Origin: UBA7805 sp036146215 | Lineage (GTDB): Bacteria; Planctomycetota; Planctomycetia; Pirellulales; UBA7805 | Assembly: GCA_036146215.1 (NCBI GenBank) | Contig: JAYYJN010000302.1 | Location: 1-30,959 of the forward strand | Direction of reading: 5' to 3' | DNA length: 30,959 nt | Shown here: piece by piece, positions 1 to 7,889 of the stretch | How positions within the stretch are numbered: the first letter of the stretch is position 1 | Layout: each line of letters begins with the position of its first letter | Program-made: the position numbers and the translations under genes | The notes under the pieces: generated by a model | The model's input: only the letters and a program-made list of their open reading frames with translations | The model's database searches: none | What the model was told of the DNA's origin: nothing

Positions 1-300
1 AAGGCGGTAGCCGTCATCCCGCAATGTTGTCAGTAAAGGAAGTATGGAGCGATGATGCGCGATCTGTACCTGACTTTTTCCATCTCGGGCAATTTTTTCA
101 ATCACGCGGCCACGCCCGATACAGAAGATTTTGGCGACGCCAGAACATCCACAGGCCCGAACGATGCGCGACAGATTCACGTTGCTTCGCATCGGACCGC
201 ACACCACAGCCAACTCTCGCGTACGGTCTAGCGGGTCGGGATTCTTGTGTCGCTGATGGAGCAGGCTGCCTGATTCGGTGTCGGATTGTTCAGATGCCAA
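1..300 (-). CDS. SpoU/TrmH-family RNA 2'-O-methyltransferase (partial, N-terminal 100 residues)
   Basis: An open frame reads leftward from a TTG at 300-298 to the window edge without a stop and gives 100 residues. The fragment contains VVCGPMRSNVNLSRIVRACG followed by GVAKIF. This matches the first conserved block of SpoU methyltransferases, where N-x-G/S-xx-x-R and a following FGV-type strand start the SAM-binding trefoil knot. The family methylates ribose 2'-OH groups in tRNA or rRNA; the target cannot be told from this piece, and the SAM-binding C-terminal motifs lie outside the window. I chose the TTG because an AGAGGAGG sequence (complement of 312-319) sits 11 bases upstream, an in-frame TAA lies at 345-343, and no ATG precedes the conserved block. 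The ArsR-type gene lies 126 bases upstream on the same strand. The family call is firm; the exact start is moderately sure. Confidence 0.8.
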   Translation of the reverse strand, partial: MASEQSDTESGSLLHQRHKNPDPLDRTRELAVVCGPMRSNVNLSRIVRACGCSGVAKIFCIGRGRVIEKIARDGKSQVQIAHHRSILPLLTTLRDDGYRL

Positions 301-311
301 TGTGCGTGCTG

Positions 312-319
312 CCTCCTCT
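312..319 (-). promoter_or_regulatory. Shine-Dalgarno sequence deciding a TTG start
   Basis: On the minus strand the bases read AGAGGAGG, a near-perfect anti-Shine-Dalgarno match, 11 bases before the TTG at 300. It supports the unusual start codon of the SpoU-type methyltransferase. The spacing is slightly long. Confidence 0.5.
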
Positions 320-426
320 AACGAGAGCTTATGGCCTCCGCTTTATGCGCATTTGCCAAGCACCATGCAAACGATACAACACGAACAATGCCATTCGGTT
401 GCAATGGATGAATCGTTTGGTCGTCT

Positions 427-927
427 CTAGCGAGGCTGCTGTGGGCGTTGCTGGCTGAGATCGAGATCACCAAAGCGGATTGCTTGCTCGCTATCGGGAA
501 TCCCATCAAAAACAAGCATTAAAAGTTGTTCGAAATTGCCAGGAAGAATGCGGTAGTAGTTGTGCTTCCCATCCCGGCGAGGATCAACGATTCCAGCGTT
601 GCGGAGCATGCCCAGGTGATGGCTCACAGCGGGCTGACTAAGTTGAAGTAACTCACACAACGCTCTCACGTGAAGTTCTTCGGCCTGACTGAGGCTGTAC
701 AAAATCCGTAAACGAGTTTCGTCAGAAAGGAGTTTGAATATTCTGACAAGATCTTTTGCGAGTTTATCCTGCAACTTTCCAACATCCGGCGATTCTTTCG
801 GAGAACTCATGCCGAGAGGCGAGTCGGGCGATTCGTTTTTGTTGTGTTGTAGTTCGTTTTCGGCGGGTAAAATTTTCGTTCCATCTGTCTTCGTGGCTGT
901 TGCAGTCACAATCAAATTCCTTTCCAT
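427..927 (-). CDS. ArsR-family winged-helix transcriptional regulator
   Basis: This 166-residue protein has a low-complexity N-terminal stretch of about 50 residues and then an ArsR/SmtB winged-helix domain (about residues 55-140). Visible motifs are KLLSDETRLRILYSL, then LCELLQLSQPAVSHHLGMLR (recognition helix), then RRDGKHNYYRI (wing). Such proteins usually repress their targets as dimers and release DNA on binding a ligand or metal. The CxC metal motif of the arsenic and cadmium sensors is absent (ALCELLQ is in its place), so the signal is unknown. ATG at 927 gives the full frame; ATG at 810 (M40) would remove most of the disordered leader and is equally possible, since neither start has a clear Shine-Dalgarno sequence. 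The SpoU-type methyltransferase follows in the same direction. Confidence 0.85.
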   Translation of the reverse strand: MERNLIVTATATKTDGTKILPAENELQHNKNESPDSPLGMSSPKESPDVGKLQDKLAKDLVRIFKLLSDETRLRILYSLSQAEELHVRALCELLQLSQPAVSHHLGMLRNAGIVDPRRDGKHNYYRILPGNFEQLLMLVFDGIPDSEQAIRFGDLDLSQQRPQQPR

Positions 928-1422
928 ACCGAGATGATTTTCTTGGTCTGCGATTGCATGCTTATTATTTCCGAAGAAAGCAAAACAAAAGAAGACCCCA
1001 GTCTTCAGCGATCTGTTTTACTGTTGATTATGTGCCAGGTCACGGGGGCAGTCGGAAATACAACCCGCTGGGACCACAATCAACTCACTTCGGTACACAC
1101 AGGAGTGCCACTGGGCAACTCCCACTCGGCGTCATTGTAACTATCAAGTGTGTTGAGGGAAATGATTTGAAGAAGAAGAAAAAAAAATTTTTTACAAGAA
1201 AAAAAATTTGTTGCTCTCAGGGCTCGATACTACTTGACAGGAGGTCACGGACAGGACTTAACAGTCACAGCACCCGGCAAGTGCTATCGCCTTCACTTGG
1301 GGGCGGTTGTTGCCCCTGACACTTGTTTTTACGATTAAGCGGTGATTCCCAGTAGTCCCCTCGGCTATGCTACCATGCGGTAGGTGGTCGCCGATCGTTT
1401 CCTGAATCGGCCGGAACTCCTG
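928..1422. other. Intergenic region between the arsR-like gene and oppA, with A/T tract and hairpin
   Basis: No convincing gene is seen in these 495 bases. Short open frames here have no recognisable protein and no good start signals. The region holds a hairpin at 1102-1122 (GGAGTGCC, loop ACTG, GGC-A-ACTCC with one bulged A), a run of A and T tracts at about 1170-1210 including AAAAAATTTTTT, and a possible promoter at 1234-1262. As the upstream region of two divergent genes it probably holds both promoters. Confidence 0.5.
1234..1262 (+). promoter_or_regulatory. Possible sigma70-type promoter for the opp operon
   Basis: A perfect -35 TTGACA (1234-1239) is followed after 17 bases by CTTAAC (1257-1262), a poor -10 match. 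The A/T tracts just upstream could act like an UP element. The distance to the oppA ATG is about 160 bases. The -35 is clear but the -10 is weak. Confidence 0.3.
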
Positions 1423-3318
1423 ATGCCTAAACTAATACGTAAGCTGTTCCCCCTGGCAGCGTTTGTCGCTTTGTTGACTGCTGTTTTCTGGGCAACCTCA
1501 CTTGGCACACTGCCGCCGGCGGAGTTTACTTTCAATAACGGCACAGAGCCTAAGAGCCTTGATCCTGCACAGGTAACAGGTTCTCCGGAAGGTCGCATTG
1601 TTCGCGCCCTTTTTGAGGGTCTTTATCGCCCTGATCCTCGAACGCTTGAGCCACTGCCGGCAATGGCGATGACAGCCAAACCGGACAAGATTCTCTCGCC
1701 AGATGGAAAAGTCTATACCTTTCCGCTCCGCCGCGACGCCGTTTGGTCAAACGGCATGCCGGTAACGGCAGAAGATTTCCGTTGGTCCTGGCAACGGTTA
1801 TTGCATCCGGAAACAGGGTCTCAATATCACTTCGTGCTGTCTGCCTACGTGGTCAATGCGGCGAAGTACAACGCTGGGTTAGTAGATCCCGGTGACCAAG
1901 TGGAGATTGAATTGCCAACGCGTACAAAATCGCAACAGCTATTTCCTCGCGGCGAGATGTTATACGGAACGCTGCTTGAGATTGAACGACCAGCGGATGA
2001 TCGGGCAGCAGTCGGAGGCGACAAGCAACCTGAGGCGAAAAGGAATTGGATTTATACCGTAAACGTGGACGGTGCGAAGAGAAAATTCAGCCAACATCCT
2101 GCTCCTGACAGTAATGTTGAAAAGTGTCTTCATCTGCTTCTCAATTTCGATGAAGTCGGGATTCGTGCCATTGATCCATATCATCTGGAAGTCAAACTCA
2201 AGAGTCCCACGCCCTATTTTCTTTATCTGATGCAATTCTATGTTACGGTTCCTGTGAACCGGTCATGTGTTGAGGAACACGGTTATCCAGATTGGATTCG
2301 GCCAGATAACATTGTGGTGAACGGACCATTTAAGATTGATTTCCGAAGATTACGAGACCGGATTCGCTTAAAGAAAAATGACTCCTATTGGGATGCCGCT
2401 TCCGTCAATTTGCAGACCGTGGATGCCCTGGCGATTGAGTCGAGCACCACGGGACTAAATATGTACTTGGATGGGGATGTCGATTGGATGCCATCACCCC
2501 CGAGTGAGGTGATTCCACAATTACAGGGCCGACCCGACTATCATGCTATGTCGTCGCTGTCGATCTATTTTTACCGGTTAAATGTGACGCGTAAGCCTTT
2601 TGATAACCCGCTCGTTCGCATGGCATTGAGTCGTGCGATCGATAGAGAACGGATTTGCAACTCCATTTTGCGGGCCGGTCAGCAACCGGCTTACAGTCTC
2701 GTGCCGCCGGTTCTCCCAAAGTATGATGCTGCTCGCGCACCCAAATATAACCTGGAGCAGGCGCGTCGTTTGCTTGCCGAGGCCGGCTATCCTGATGGAC
2801 GTGGTTTGAGAAGTATTGAAATTCTTTTCAATACCTCCGATGGCCATCGAAAAATTGCCGAGGCAATTCAGCAAGATTGGCAGCGACTGGGTATCGATGT
2901 TCGTCTGCGTAACCTGGAATGGCAGACTTATCTGTCGACGACTCGAAAAATGGAATACGACGTTGCGCGTGCAGGCTGGATCGGCGACTATCCGGACCCT
3001 AACACATTCCTCGATCTTTTTGTCACCGGTGGCGTTCAGAACGAAACGGGTTGGGGAAATCAGGCGTTCGACCAACTGATTGATCGGGCAACGCGCGAGG
3101 GCAATCCAGAGAGAAGAATGCAAATTTTGCATCAGGCGGAAGAAATCATTATGGGTGATCTTCCTGTGATGCCCATTTATTTTTATGTGAGTACTAATTT
3201 AGTCAAGCCTTATGTGCAGGGTTTTTATAGCAACAGCCAGGACCTTCATCCTTTAACAAACATCTCGATTGAGAAATCACAGTCCAGTGAAGATCGTGTA
3301 GGAGAAGATGGCGGATGA
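1423..3318 (+). CDS. oppA: Oligopeptide ABC transporter, substrate-binding protein (SBP_bac_5 family)
   Basis: The 631-residue protein belongs to the peptide/nickel-binding family (OppA/DppA). It captures oligopeptides outside the membrane for the OppB-OppC channel. Family features are the N-terminal GTEPKSLDPAQVTGSPEGRI segment, the ALFEGLYR strand, NGPFKI, KNDSYWDA, PFDNPLVRMALSRAIDR and the C-terminal GWIGDYPDPNTFLDLF. The start is the ATG at 1423 (MPKLIRKLFPLAAF), which places a hydrophobic export or anchor segment at residues 8-25; a GTG at 1384 in frame would add 13 residues in front of it. No lipobox cysteine follows the hydrophobic segment, so the protein may stay anchored by it or be released. 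An insertion-like charged stretch lies around residues 170-230. The stop overlaps the oppB start (ATGA), which shows translational coupling. Confidence 0.9.
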   Translation: MPKLIRKLFPLAAFVALLTAVFWATSLGTLPPAEFTFNNGTEPKSLDPAQVTGSPEGRIVRALFEGLYRPDPRTLEPLPAMAMTAKPDKILSPDGKVYTFPLRRDAVWSNGMPVTAEDFRWSWQRLLHPETGSQYHFVLSAYVVNAAKYNAGLVDPGDQVEIELPTRTKSQQLFPRGEMLYGTLLEIERPADDRAAVGGDKQPEAKRNWIYTVNVDGAKRKFSQHPAPDSNVEKCLHLLLNFDEVGIRAIDPYHLEVKLKSPTPYFLYLMQFYVTVPVNRSCVEEHGYPDWIRPDNIVVNGPFKIDFRRLRDRIRLKKNDSYWDAASVNLQTVDALAIESSTTGLNMYLDGDVDWMPSPPSEVIPQLQGRPDYHAMSSLSIYFYRLNVTRKPFDNPLVRMALSRAIDRERICNSILRAGQQPAYSLVPPVLPKYDAARAPKYNLEQARRLLAEAGYPDGRGLRSIEILFNTSDGHRKIAEAIQQDWQRLGIDVRLRNLEWQTYLSTTRKMEYDVARAGWIGDYPDPNTFLDLFVTGGVQNETGWGNQAFDQLIDRATREGNPERRMQILHQAEEIIMGDLPVMPIYFYVSTNLVKPYVQGFYSNSQDLHPLTNISIEKSQSSEDRVGEDGG

Positions 3319-4268
3319 TTGCATTTTTGGCTCGACGATTTGTCTGGTTTATACTGACACTCTGGGTTGTATTTACGGTCTCGTTTTTTCTGATGCGGGC
3401 AGTCCCGGGAGGACCGTTTGACGGCGAGCGAAAGCTGGAGCCCGATGTCAAGCAGGCAATAGAAAGCCGTTACCGAGTGAATGAACCGCTGCTTGAGCAA
3501 TATGGTTATCATCTCGGCATGGCGACTGGCGTGCTCACAGAGGAAGGCAAATTTCGTATCGGTTTTCCTGATCTAGGGCCCAGTTACCGGATTCGTGATT
3601 ACAGCGTCAATCAGATTATTGCCCAGGGACTCCCAGTTTCAGCCTCCCTGGGCATTCTTGCCCTGGCATTCGGTCTGACGGTCGGCGTTACAGCCGGCAT
3701 CATTGCGGCCTTAAGAAGGCAGACATGGATTGATGCGAGTATGATGCTGTTGGCAACGACTGGAATGGCGGTCCCCAATTTTTGGATGGCGGGTGTTTGC
3801 ATCATCTTATTTGTGTTCATGATACCGCTCTTTCCAGCTGCTGGATGGGGCAGTGTCTCCAATCTGGTGCTGCCTGCTTTTTGCCTCGGGGCACCCTATG
3901 CGGCGTATATTGCACGCCTAACACGGACTGGCATGCTAGAGGTGTTGCACCAGGATTACATCCGAACCGCGCATGCCAAGGGATTATCTGGCACGCGTGT
4001 GGTCGTAGGGCATGCACTGAAAGCCGCTTTGTTGCCAGTAGTCTCTTTTTTGGGCCCAGCGGCTGCCGGCATTCTTACCGGTTCGCTTGTGATTGAAAAG
4101 GTTTTTCATTTGAGTGGTATTGGAAGTTACTTTGTTGAGGCTGCACTGCAGCGCGACTATCCTCTGGCGATGGGAGTGGTCCTCGTCTATACGGTCGTCC
4201 TCTACATCATGAATGTAATTGTTGATATCGCTTATGCCATTATGGATCCACGGATACAGTTGCAGTGA
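3315..4268 (+). CDS. oppB: Oligopeptide ABC transporter permease, OppB type
   Basis: This 317-residue inner-membrane permease has the OppB/DppB layout: a first membrane helix (FVWFILTLWVVFTVSFFLM) followed by the RAVPGGPFDGE loop, the NEPLLEQYG motif, a periplasmic loop with DLGPSY, then five further hydrophobic segments. The cytoplasmic EAA-like loop is TAHAKGLSGTRVVVGHALK, which contacts the ATPase subunit. The length is normal for the family (about 306-330). It starts within the last codons of oppA (ATGA overlap) and is followed after 19 bases by oppC, so the three genes form one operon. Confidence 0.93.
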   Translation: MIAFLARRFVWFILTLWVVFTVSFFLMRAVPGGPFDGERKLEPDVKQAIESRYRVNEPLLEQYGYHLGMATGVLTEEGKFRIGFPDLGPSYRIRDYSVNQIIAQGLPVSASLGILALAFGLTVGVTAGIIAALRRQTWIDASMMLLATTGMAVPNFWMAGVCIILFVFMIPLFPAAGWGSVSNLVLPAFCLGAPYAAYIARLTRTGMLEVLHQDYIRTAHAKGLSGTRVVVGHALKAALLPVVSFLGPAAAGILTGSLVIEKVFHLSGIGSYFVEAALQRDYPLAMGVVLVYTVVLYIMNVIVDIAYAIMDPRIQLQ

Positions 4269-4287
4269 GACTACGGTAAACGCAAAA

Positions 4288-5514
4288 ATGACTCCGAATC
4301 AGAAAAAATCCCTCTCTTCGCCTCTTCCAGCGCATGGTGTTTCTCTGGGTCGTGATGCATGGCGTAGACTTAAGAAAAATCGCAGTGCGATGGCCTCCTT
4401 GGCTTTTTTAGTTCTTTTGACGATTAGTTCTTTCTTGGTACCGCTCTTTCCTCTGCAAAGCCCGCAGATTCAATATCCGGAACAGCGGGCTTTTATGCCA
4501 CCGAATCTTGATCCGATCACACTCCGTGTGATCTCAGGAGACCAAGCTTCAGAAACTCAGCTTACGGATGCATTAGAGAGCCGAGATCAAAAGATTCGAT
4601 CGCTCGAACAACAATGGCACGATAAGAAACACCGACAGATTTCACTTGATGCCGAAGAAGCCTTCCGCGAAAAAATTGCTGCCGAGCGCGAAGGAAAGCG
4701 AAAGCTCTTGAATCAAGTGTGGGCGACTCCCAACACGCTGGATCGGACACTGATTTATTTGCGATTGAATATTTTTGGAGACTGGTGTGTGCCGAGTCTC
4801 TGCGGCACGGATGATTTTGGACGTGATCTTCTTTCGAGAGTGTTATGGGGATCACGCGTGTCGCTGCTGGTCGGCATTGTGGCCACCGCTGTTTCCCTTG
4901 TGATCGGTGTTACCTATGGTGCTACGGCAGGTTATTTCGGTGGTCGTATCGATAACTTCATGATGCGATTGGTCGACATTCTTTATTGCATCCCTTTTAT
5001 TTTCGTGGTCATTTTTATTATTTCCATCCTTGATGAGGACCAAATCAAACGCCAGTTGCTGGCATGGGGTATCGACAAGACGGTGATCTTTTATTTTGTC
5101 ATTGGGGCGATTTATTGGTTGACCATGTCGCGCGTTGTTCGGGGCCAAGTTTGTAGTTTACGTAATGAGCAGTTTATTTCTGCGGCACAAGCGGTGGGCG
5201 CTGGAACCGGAAGAATTATCTTCCGTCATTTGATTCCCAACTTATTGAGTGTCGTTATTGTGTATCTCACATTGACGATTCCGAGCGTAATGCTGTTCGA
5301 AGCTTTTTTGTCGTTTCTGGGATTGGGCGTCGACCCACCGCGGGTTTCATGGGGGATCCTTGCTGCGGAGGGGGTTCGCGTAATCACCCCACTGCAAAAC
5401 TTGTGGTGGTTGGTGGTTTATCCCGGATTGGCGTTAGGGCTGACGCTGTTGGCATTGAACCGCTTGGGTGATTCGTTAAGAGATGCGCTTGACCCGAGGC
5501 TGAAAAATCGATGA
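4288..5514 (+). CDS. oppC: Oligopeptide ABC transporter permease, OppC type, with enlarged first periplasmic loop
   Basis: This 408-residue permease pairs with OppB. It has the N-terminal helix (about residues 36-55), the conserved CGTDDFGRDLLSR segment near residue 172, and the EAA loop AAQAVGAGTGRIIFRHLIPN near residue 297. Then come FEAFLSFLGLGV and PRVSWG, all typical of OppC/DppC. It is about 100 residues longer than most OppC proteins. The extra part lies between the first helix and the GTDDFGRD motif (about residues 62-168) and is charged and probably helical (SRDQKIRSLEQQ, EKIAAEREGKRK). ATG at 4288 is chosen because the in-frame upstream part from 4219 overlaps oppB and has no family similarity. 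No oppD or oppF ATPase gene follows; the next gene is on the other strand. Confidence 0.92.
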   Translation: MTPNQKKSLSSPLPAHGVSLGRDAWRRLKKNRSAMASLAFLVLLTISSFLVPLFPLQSPQIQYPEQRAFMPPNLDPITLRVISGDQASETQLTDALESRDQKIRSLEQQWHDKKHRQISLDAEEAFREKIAAEREGKRKLLNQVWATPNTLDRTLIYLRLNIFGDWCVPSLCGTDDFGRDLLSRVLWGSRVSLLVGIVATAVSLVIGVTYGATAGYFGGRIDNFMMRLVDILYCIPFIFVVIFIISILDEDQIKRQLLAWGIDKTVIFYFVIGAIYWLTMSRVVRGQVCSLRNEQFISAAQAVGAGTGRIIFRHLIPNLLSVVIVYLTLTIPSVMLFEAFLSFLGLGVDPPRVSWGILAAEGVRVITPLQNLWWLVVYPGLALGLTLLALNRLGDSLRDALDPRLKNR

Positions 5515-5590
5515 CCCCAGTGGTCTGAAAGAATAAAAACAACCGGAGTTTTCAGAAGAAAGTTACCCGAACCTACTGCACGGTTCATGC

Positions 5591-6115
5591 TCATCGTGAC
5601 TGCTCCGTTACTACGTACTGCACTCGCAGCGGCATCAACCTCTGTAGTTTTTCACAGGAAGTGCTTCCGTGCTTACAGAGCGGAATACGGAGCGCGGTTC
5701 GATAACGACCACTTAATAGTTTCTCTTTCGGATAGAGCCAGAGAAATAGGTCATTGGTTTGTGCGGATTCAAATTCGGACCACGGTTTAAATTGCCGTCG
5801 GCCAAGCGTCCGCCGTTCAATTCCATCGTTATCGATACGATAAGTGGCGGGAACAAATAGGTGTCCTGCAATCACAATGATAAAAAGACTGGCTCCAACC
5901 GCTAAATATCCCTTTCCCGTGATTACAATTACGGATGCGATGACGAGCAGATATAAACCGAGCAATCGAAGCCCATTGCCGAGACGGACTTCCGGGTCGC
6001 CTCGCAACCAGGGAAAGGAAACGCTCCACTGAAGAGGAGTGACAGCAACACCGGCAAGCATTGCCCGCGTCGTTTTTGTTGAACTCGCGGAGGGTTTATC
6101 GATCGAATTGCTCAT
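5591..6115 (-). CDS. Hypothetical membrane protein with PH-like (bPH) C-terminal region
   Basis: The 174-residue protein is not assigned to a named family with certainty. Residues 1-45 are soluble. Two adjacent hydrophobic segments follow at about 48-66 and 68-88 (LRLLGLYLLVIASVIVI and AVGASLFIIVIAGHLFV). The C-terminal part has a strand-rich pattern, YRIDNDGIERRTLGRRQFKPWSEF, which resembles bacterial PH-domain membrane proteins, where a strand with GIxRR/T and a W-x-E/D-F motif follows two helices. It is the last of three minus-strand genes (purM, STAS protein, this), 34 bases behind the STAS gene, and may be co-transcribed. Function unknown. Confidence 0.7.
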   Translation of the reverse strand: MSNSIDKPSASSTKTTRAMLAGVAVTPLQWSVSFPWLRGDPEVRLGNGLRLLGLYLLVIASVIVITGKGYLAVGASLFIIVIAGHLFVPATYRIDNDGIERRTLGRRQFKPWSEFESAQTNDLFLWLYPKEKLLSGRYRTALRIPLCKHGSTSCEKLQRLMPLRVQYVVTEQSR

Positions 6116-6149
6116 CCCATAAAAACATCGTGGTCATACTGGGAAAGAT

Positions 6150-6515
6150 TTATTTCAACCAACCGTCTTTCTCAAACGCAAGCATCGCGTCTGCTTCATC
6201 CTGATAAATGTTCAAAAGCTTATGCAGGTTCATCAATTGAAAGACCTCCATAATGTCGGTCGAAATATTAGATAGCTTTAAATTGATCTTATTTCCTTTG
6301 CATTTCTTGTAGAGCGTCACGATTTTTCCGATCATGGAAGAACTCATAAAACGGACCGATTGGAAATTGACGAGCAGCATATTATTCTCAGCTCGTTCCA
6401 TCGCGGCCAGTAACCCGCTGCCAACCTCACCGATCATACGTTCATCAAGAAGTTTCGCGTCGTTAATGTACGCGATAATCACCCCGCGGTTTTTTTGTGC
6501 CACGACGGATTCCAT
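6150..6515 (-). CDS. STAS-domain protein, anti-sigma-factor antagonist-like
   Basis: The 121-residue protein is a single STAS domain. It has an N-terminal strand with GVIIAYINDAKLLDE and the central NMLLVNFQSVRFMSSSMIGK, the usual position of the phosphorylated serine. A C-terminal strand-helix follows, with LKLSNISTDIMEVFQLMNL. STAS proteins such as SpoIIAA/RsbV bind anti-sigma kinases in partner-switching systems, controlled by serine phosphorylation. The serines are kept, but the aspartate that normally precedes them (DSSG) is not, so regulation by a classic SpoIIAB-type kinase is not assured. ATG at 6515 is preferred because GGAG lies 10 bases upstream; the longer frame would need a TTG at 6557. 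No anti-sigma kinase or sigma factor is adjacent. It lies 68 bases downstream of purM. Confidence 0.82.
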   Translation of the reverse strand: MESVVAQKNRGVIIAYINDAKLLDERMIGEVGSGLLAAMERAENNMLLVNFQSVRFMSSSMIGKIVTLYKKCKGNKINLKLSNISTDIMEVFQLMNLHKLLNIYQDEADAMLAFEKDGWLK

Positions 6516-6583
6516 TACATTGATACTCCAAGCGTTAAAAATTAAGACAGAAATCAAATGTGGGTTATCGTGGTATTCTTGTT

Positions 6584-7651
6584 TTACTCGGTGTCCCAGG
6601 ACACGCCGCGAGGTTGATTGACAATTTCACCGATCAACCAACTATCCACCTTATGATCCTTTAGTTGTTGACGCATGCTCTCAGCATAAAACGGACTTAC
6701 CACCATAATGAGGCCGAGACCCATGTTGAATACGCGTTGCATTTCGACATCGTCAACGTCTCCGAGTTCTTGGATCCAAGTGAAAATCGGTGGAATTGGC
6801 CAGCTTCCCGAATGAATTTTTGCATGCCTATCCTCGGGGAGGATTCGTTCGAGATTTTCGAATAATCCGCCCCCGGTAATATGTGCGATTCCGTGGACCA
6901 CATGCTTCACACGGTAATGGGAAAGTATTGACCGCACTGCACGTACATAGATTCGCGTGGGCTCCAGCAAAGCCTCTCCCGCGGTTTGATTGAGTGACTC
7001 CACGTAGGACTCTTTATCAAGTCCTGCTTTTTCAAATACAACTTTCCGCGCTAGACTGTAGCCGTTGGAGTGCAGTCCTGAAGAGGCAAGCCCCAGAATA
7101 TGATCGCCGTCACTGATACTCGATCCATCAAGAATCGCATTTTTTTCCGCCACGCCGATGCAAAATCCGGCAAGATCATAATCTCCTGGAGCGTAGAGGT
7201 CGGGCATTATGGCTGTCTCGCCGCCCAATAGCGAACAATCTGCTTGCAGACATCCTGCGGAAATTCCTTTCACAAGTTGTTCCAACCGGACAGGGTCATC
7301 ATGCGACATCGCAATGTAATCGAGGAAAAAAAGGGGCTCCGCCCCGCAGCAGATTGCATCATTCACGCTCATAGCGACCAGATCGATACCGACCGTGCGA
7401 TGCTCGTCCATCGCCTGCGCGACTTTCAGTTTGGTCCCGACCCCGTCGGTACATGCGACCAGAACCGGTTCTTTGTAATTTCGGGCGAATAATTTATTCG
7501 AAAAGTCGAGTTGAAATAGCCCGGCAAATCCTCCATCCGCACTCAGCACGCGTGGGGTATAGGTCCGATGGAGCAATCGAGGAAGCCGGGCCATTGACTC
7601 ACGGTATAGGTCCAAGTCAACACCCGCATCTTTATAGGTAGACTTGGCCAT
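6584..7651 (-). CDS. purM: Phosphoribosylformylglycinamidine cyclo-ligase (AIR synthetase)
   Basis: PurM converts formylglycinamidine ribonucleotide to aminoimidazole ribonucleotide with ATP, the fifth step of purine synthesis, in the cytoplasm. The 355-residue protein has the normal length and all family marks: ACTDGVGTKLKVA (residues 66-78), VGIDLVAMSVNDAI (87-100), the following CCGAEPLFFLDYIA, then LLGGETAIMPDLY, GLASSGLHSNGYSLAR and HITGGGLFENL. The ATG at 7651 gives MAKSTYKDAGVD, a typical PurM start. The STAS and membrane-protein genes follow on the same strand. hemL is divergent, 238 bases away. Confidence 0.97.
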   Translation of the reverse strand: MAKSTYKDAGVDLDLYRESMARLPRLLHRTYTPRVLSADGGFAGLFQLDFSNKLFARNYKEPVLVACTDGVGTKLKVAQAMDEHRTVGIDLVAMSVNDAICCGAEPLFFLDYIAMSHDDPVRLEQLVKGISAGCLQADCSLLGGETAIMPDLYAPGDYDLAGFCIGVAEKNAILDGSSISDGDHILGLASSGLHSNGYSLARKVVFEKAGLDKESYVESLNQTAGEALLEPTRIYVRAVRSILSHYRVKHVVHGIAHITGGGLFENLERILPEDRHAKIHSGSWPIPPIFTWIQELGDVDDVEMQRVFNMGLGLIMVVSPFYAESMRQQLKDHKVDSWLIGEIVNQPRGVSWDTE

Positions 7652-7889
7652 GTCGAATGATCCGCACGCCGCAGCGCGTTACCCACCAATGAGATTATTA
7701 ACCAACGTTGCGCCGCTAAACGAATAAATAGAATCGAACAGCAGCGACCATCAGGACTCGAACTCCATAGAATAGAATGTTAATGTTAAGGAGATTCGAG
7801 GCAAGACTCAAGGTGCCGTTCCGTTCTGCCGCGTTGAATAGATAACGGAAACCAGTGGGGATGGCAATCAAGCGGAGGAGTGAGAAGTT

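Noticed and set aside
24..458. Plus-strand open frame at the left end
   Set aside because: It is antisense to the clear SpoU methyltransferase frame at 300-1 and to the end of the ArsR-type gene; its translation has no recognisable domain.
756..1319. Plus-strand open frame of 187 residues upstream of oppA
   Set aside because: It overlaps the ArsR-type gene antisense, includes a lysine run from the A tract, and has no domain or start signal.
7745..7780. tRNA-like TTCGAGTCC sequence on the minus strand
   Set aside because: The T-arm stem would have only three pairs, and no anticodon arm or acceptor stem can be built around it.
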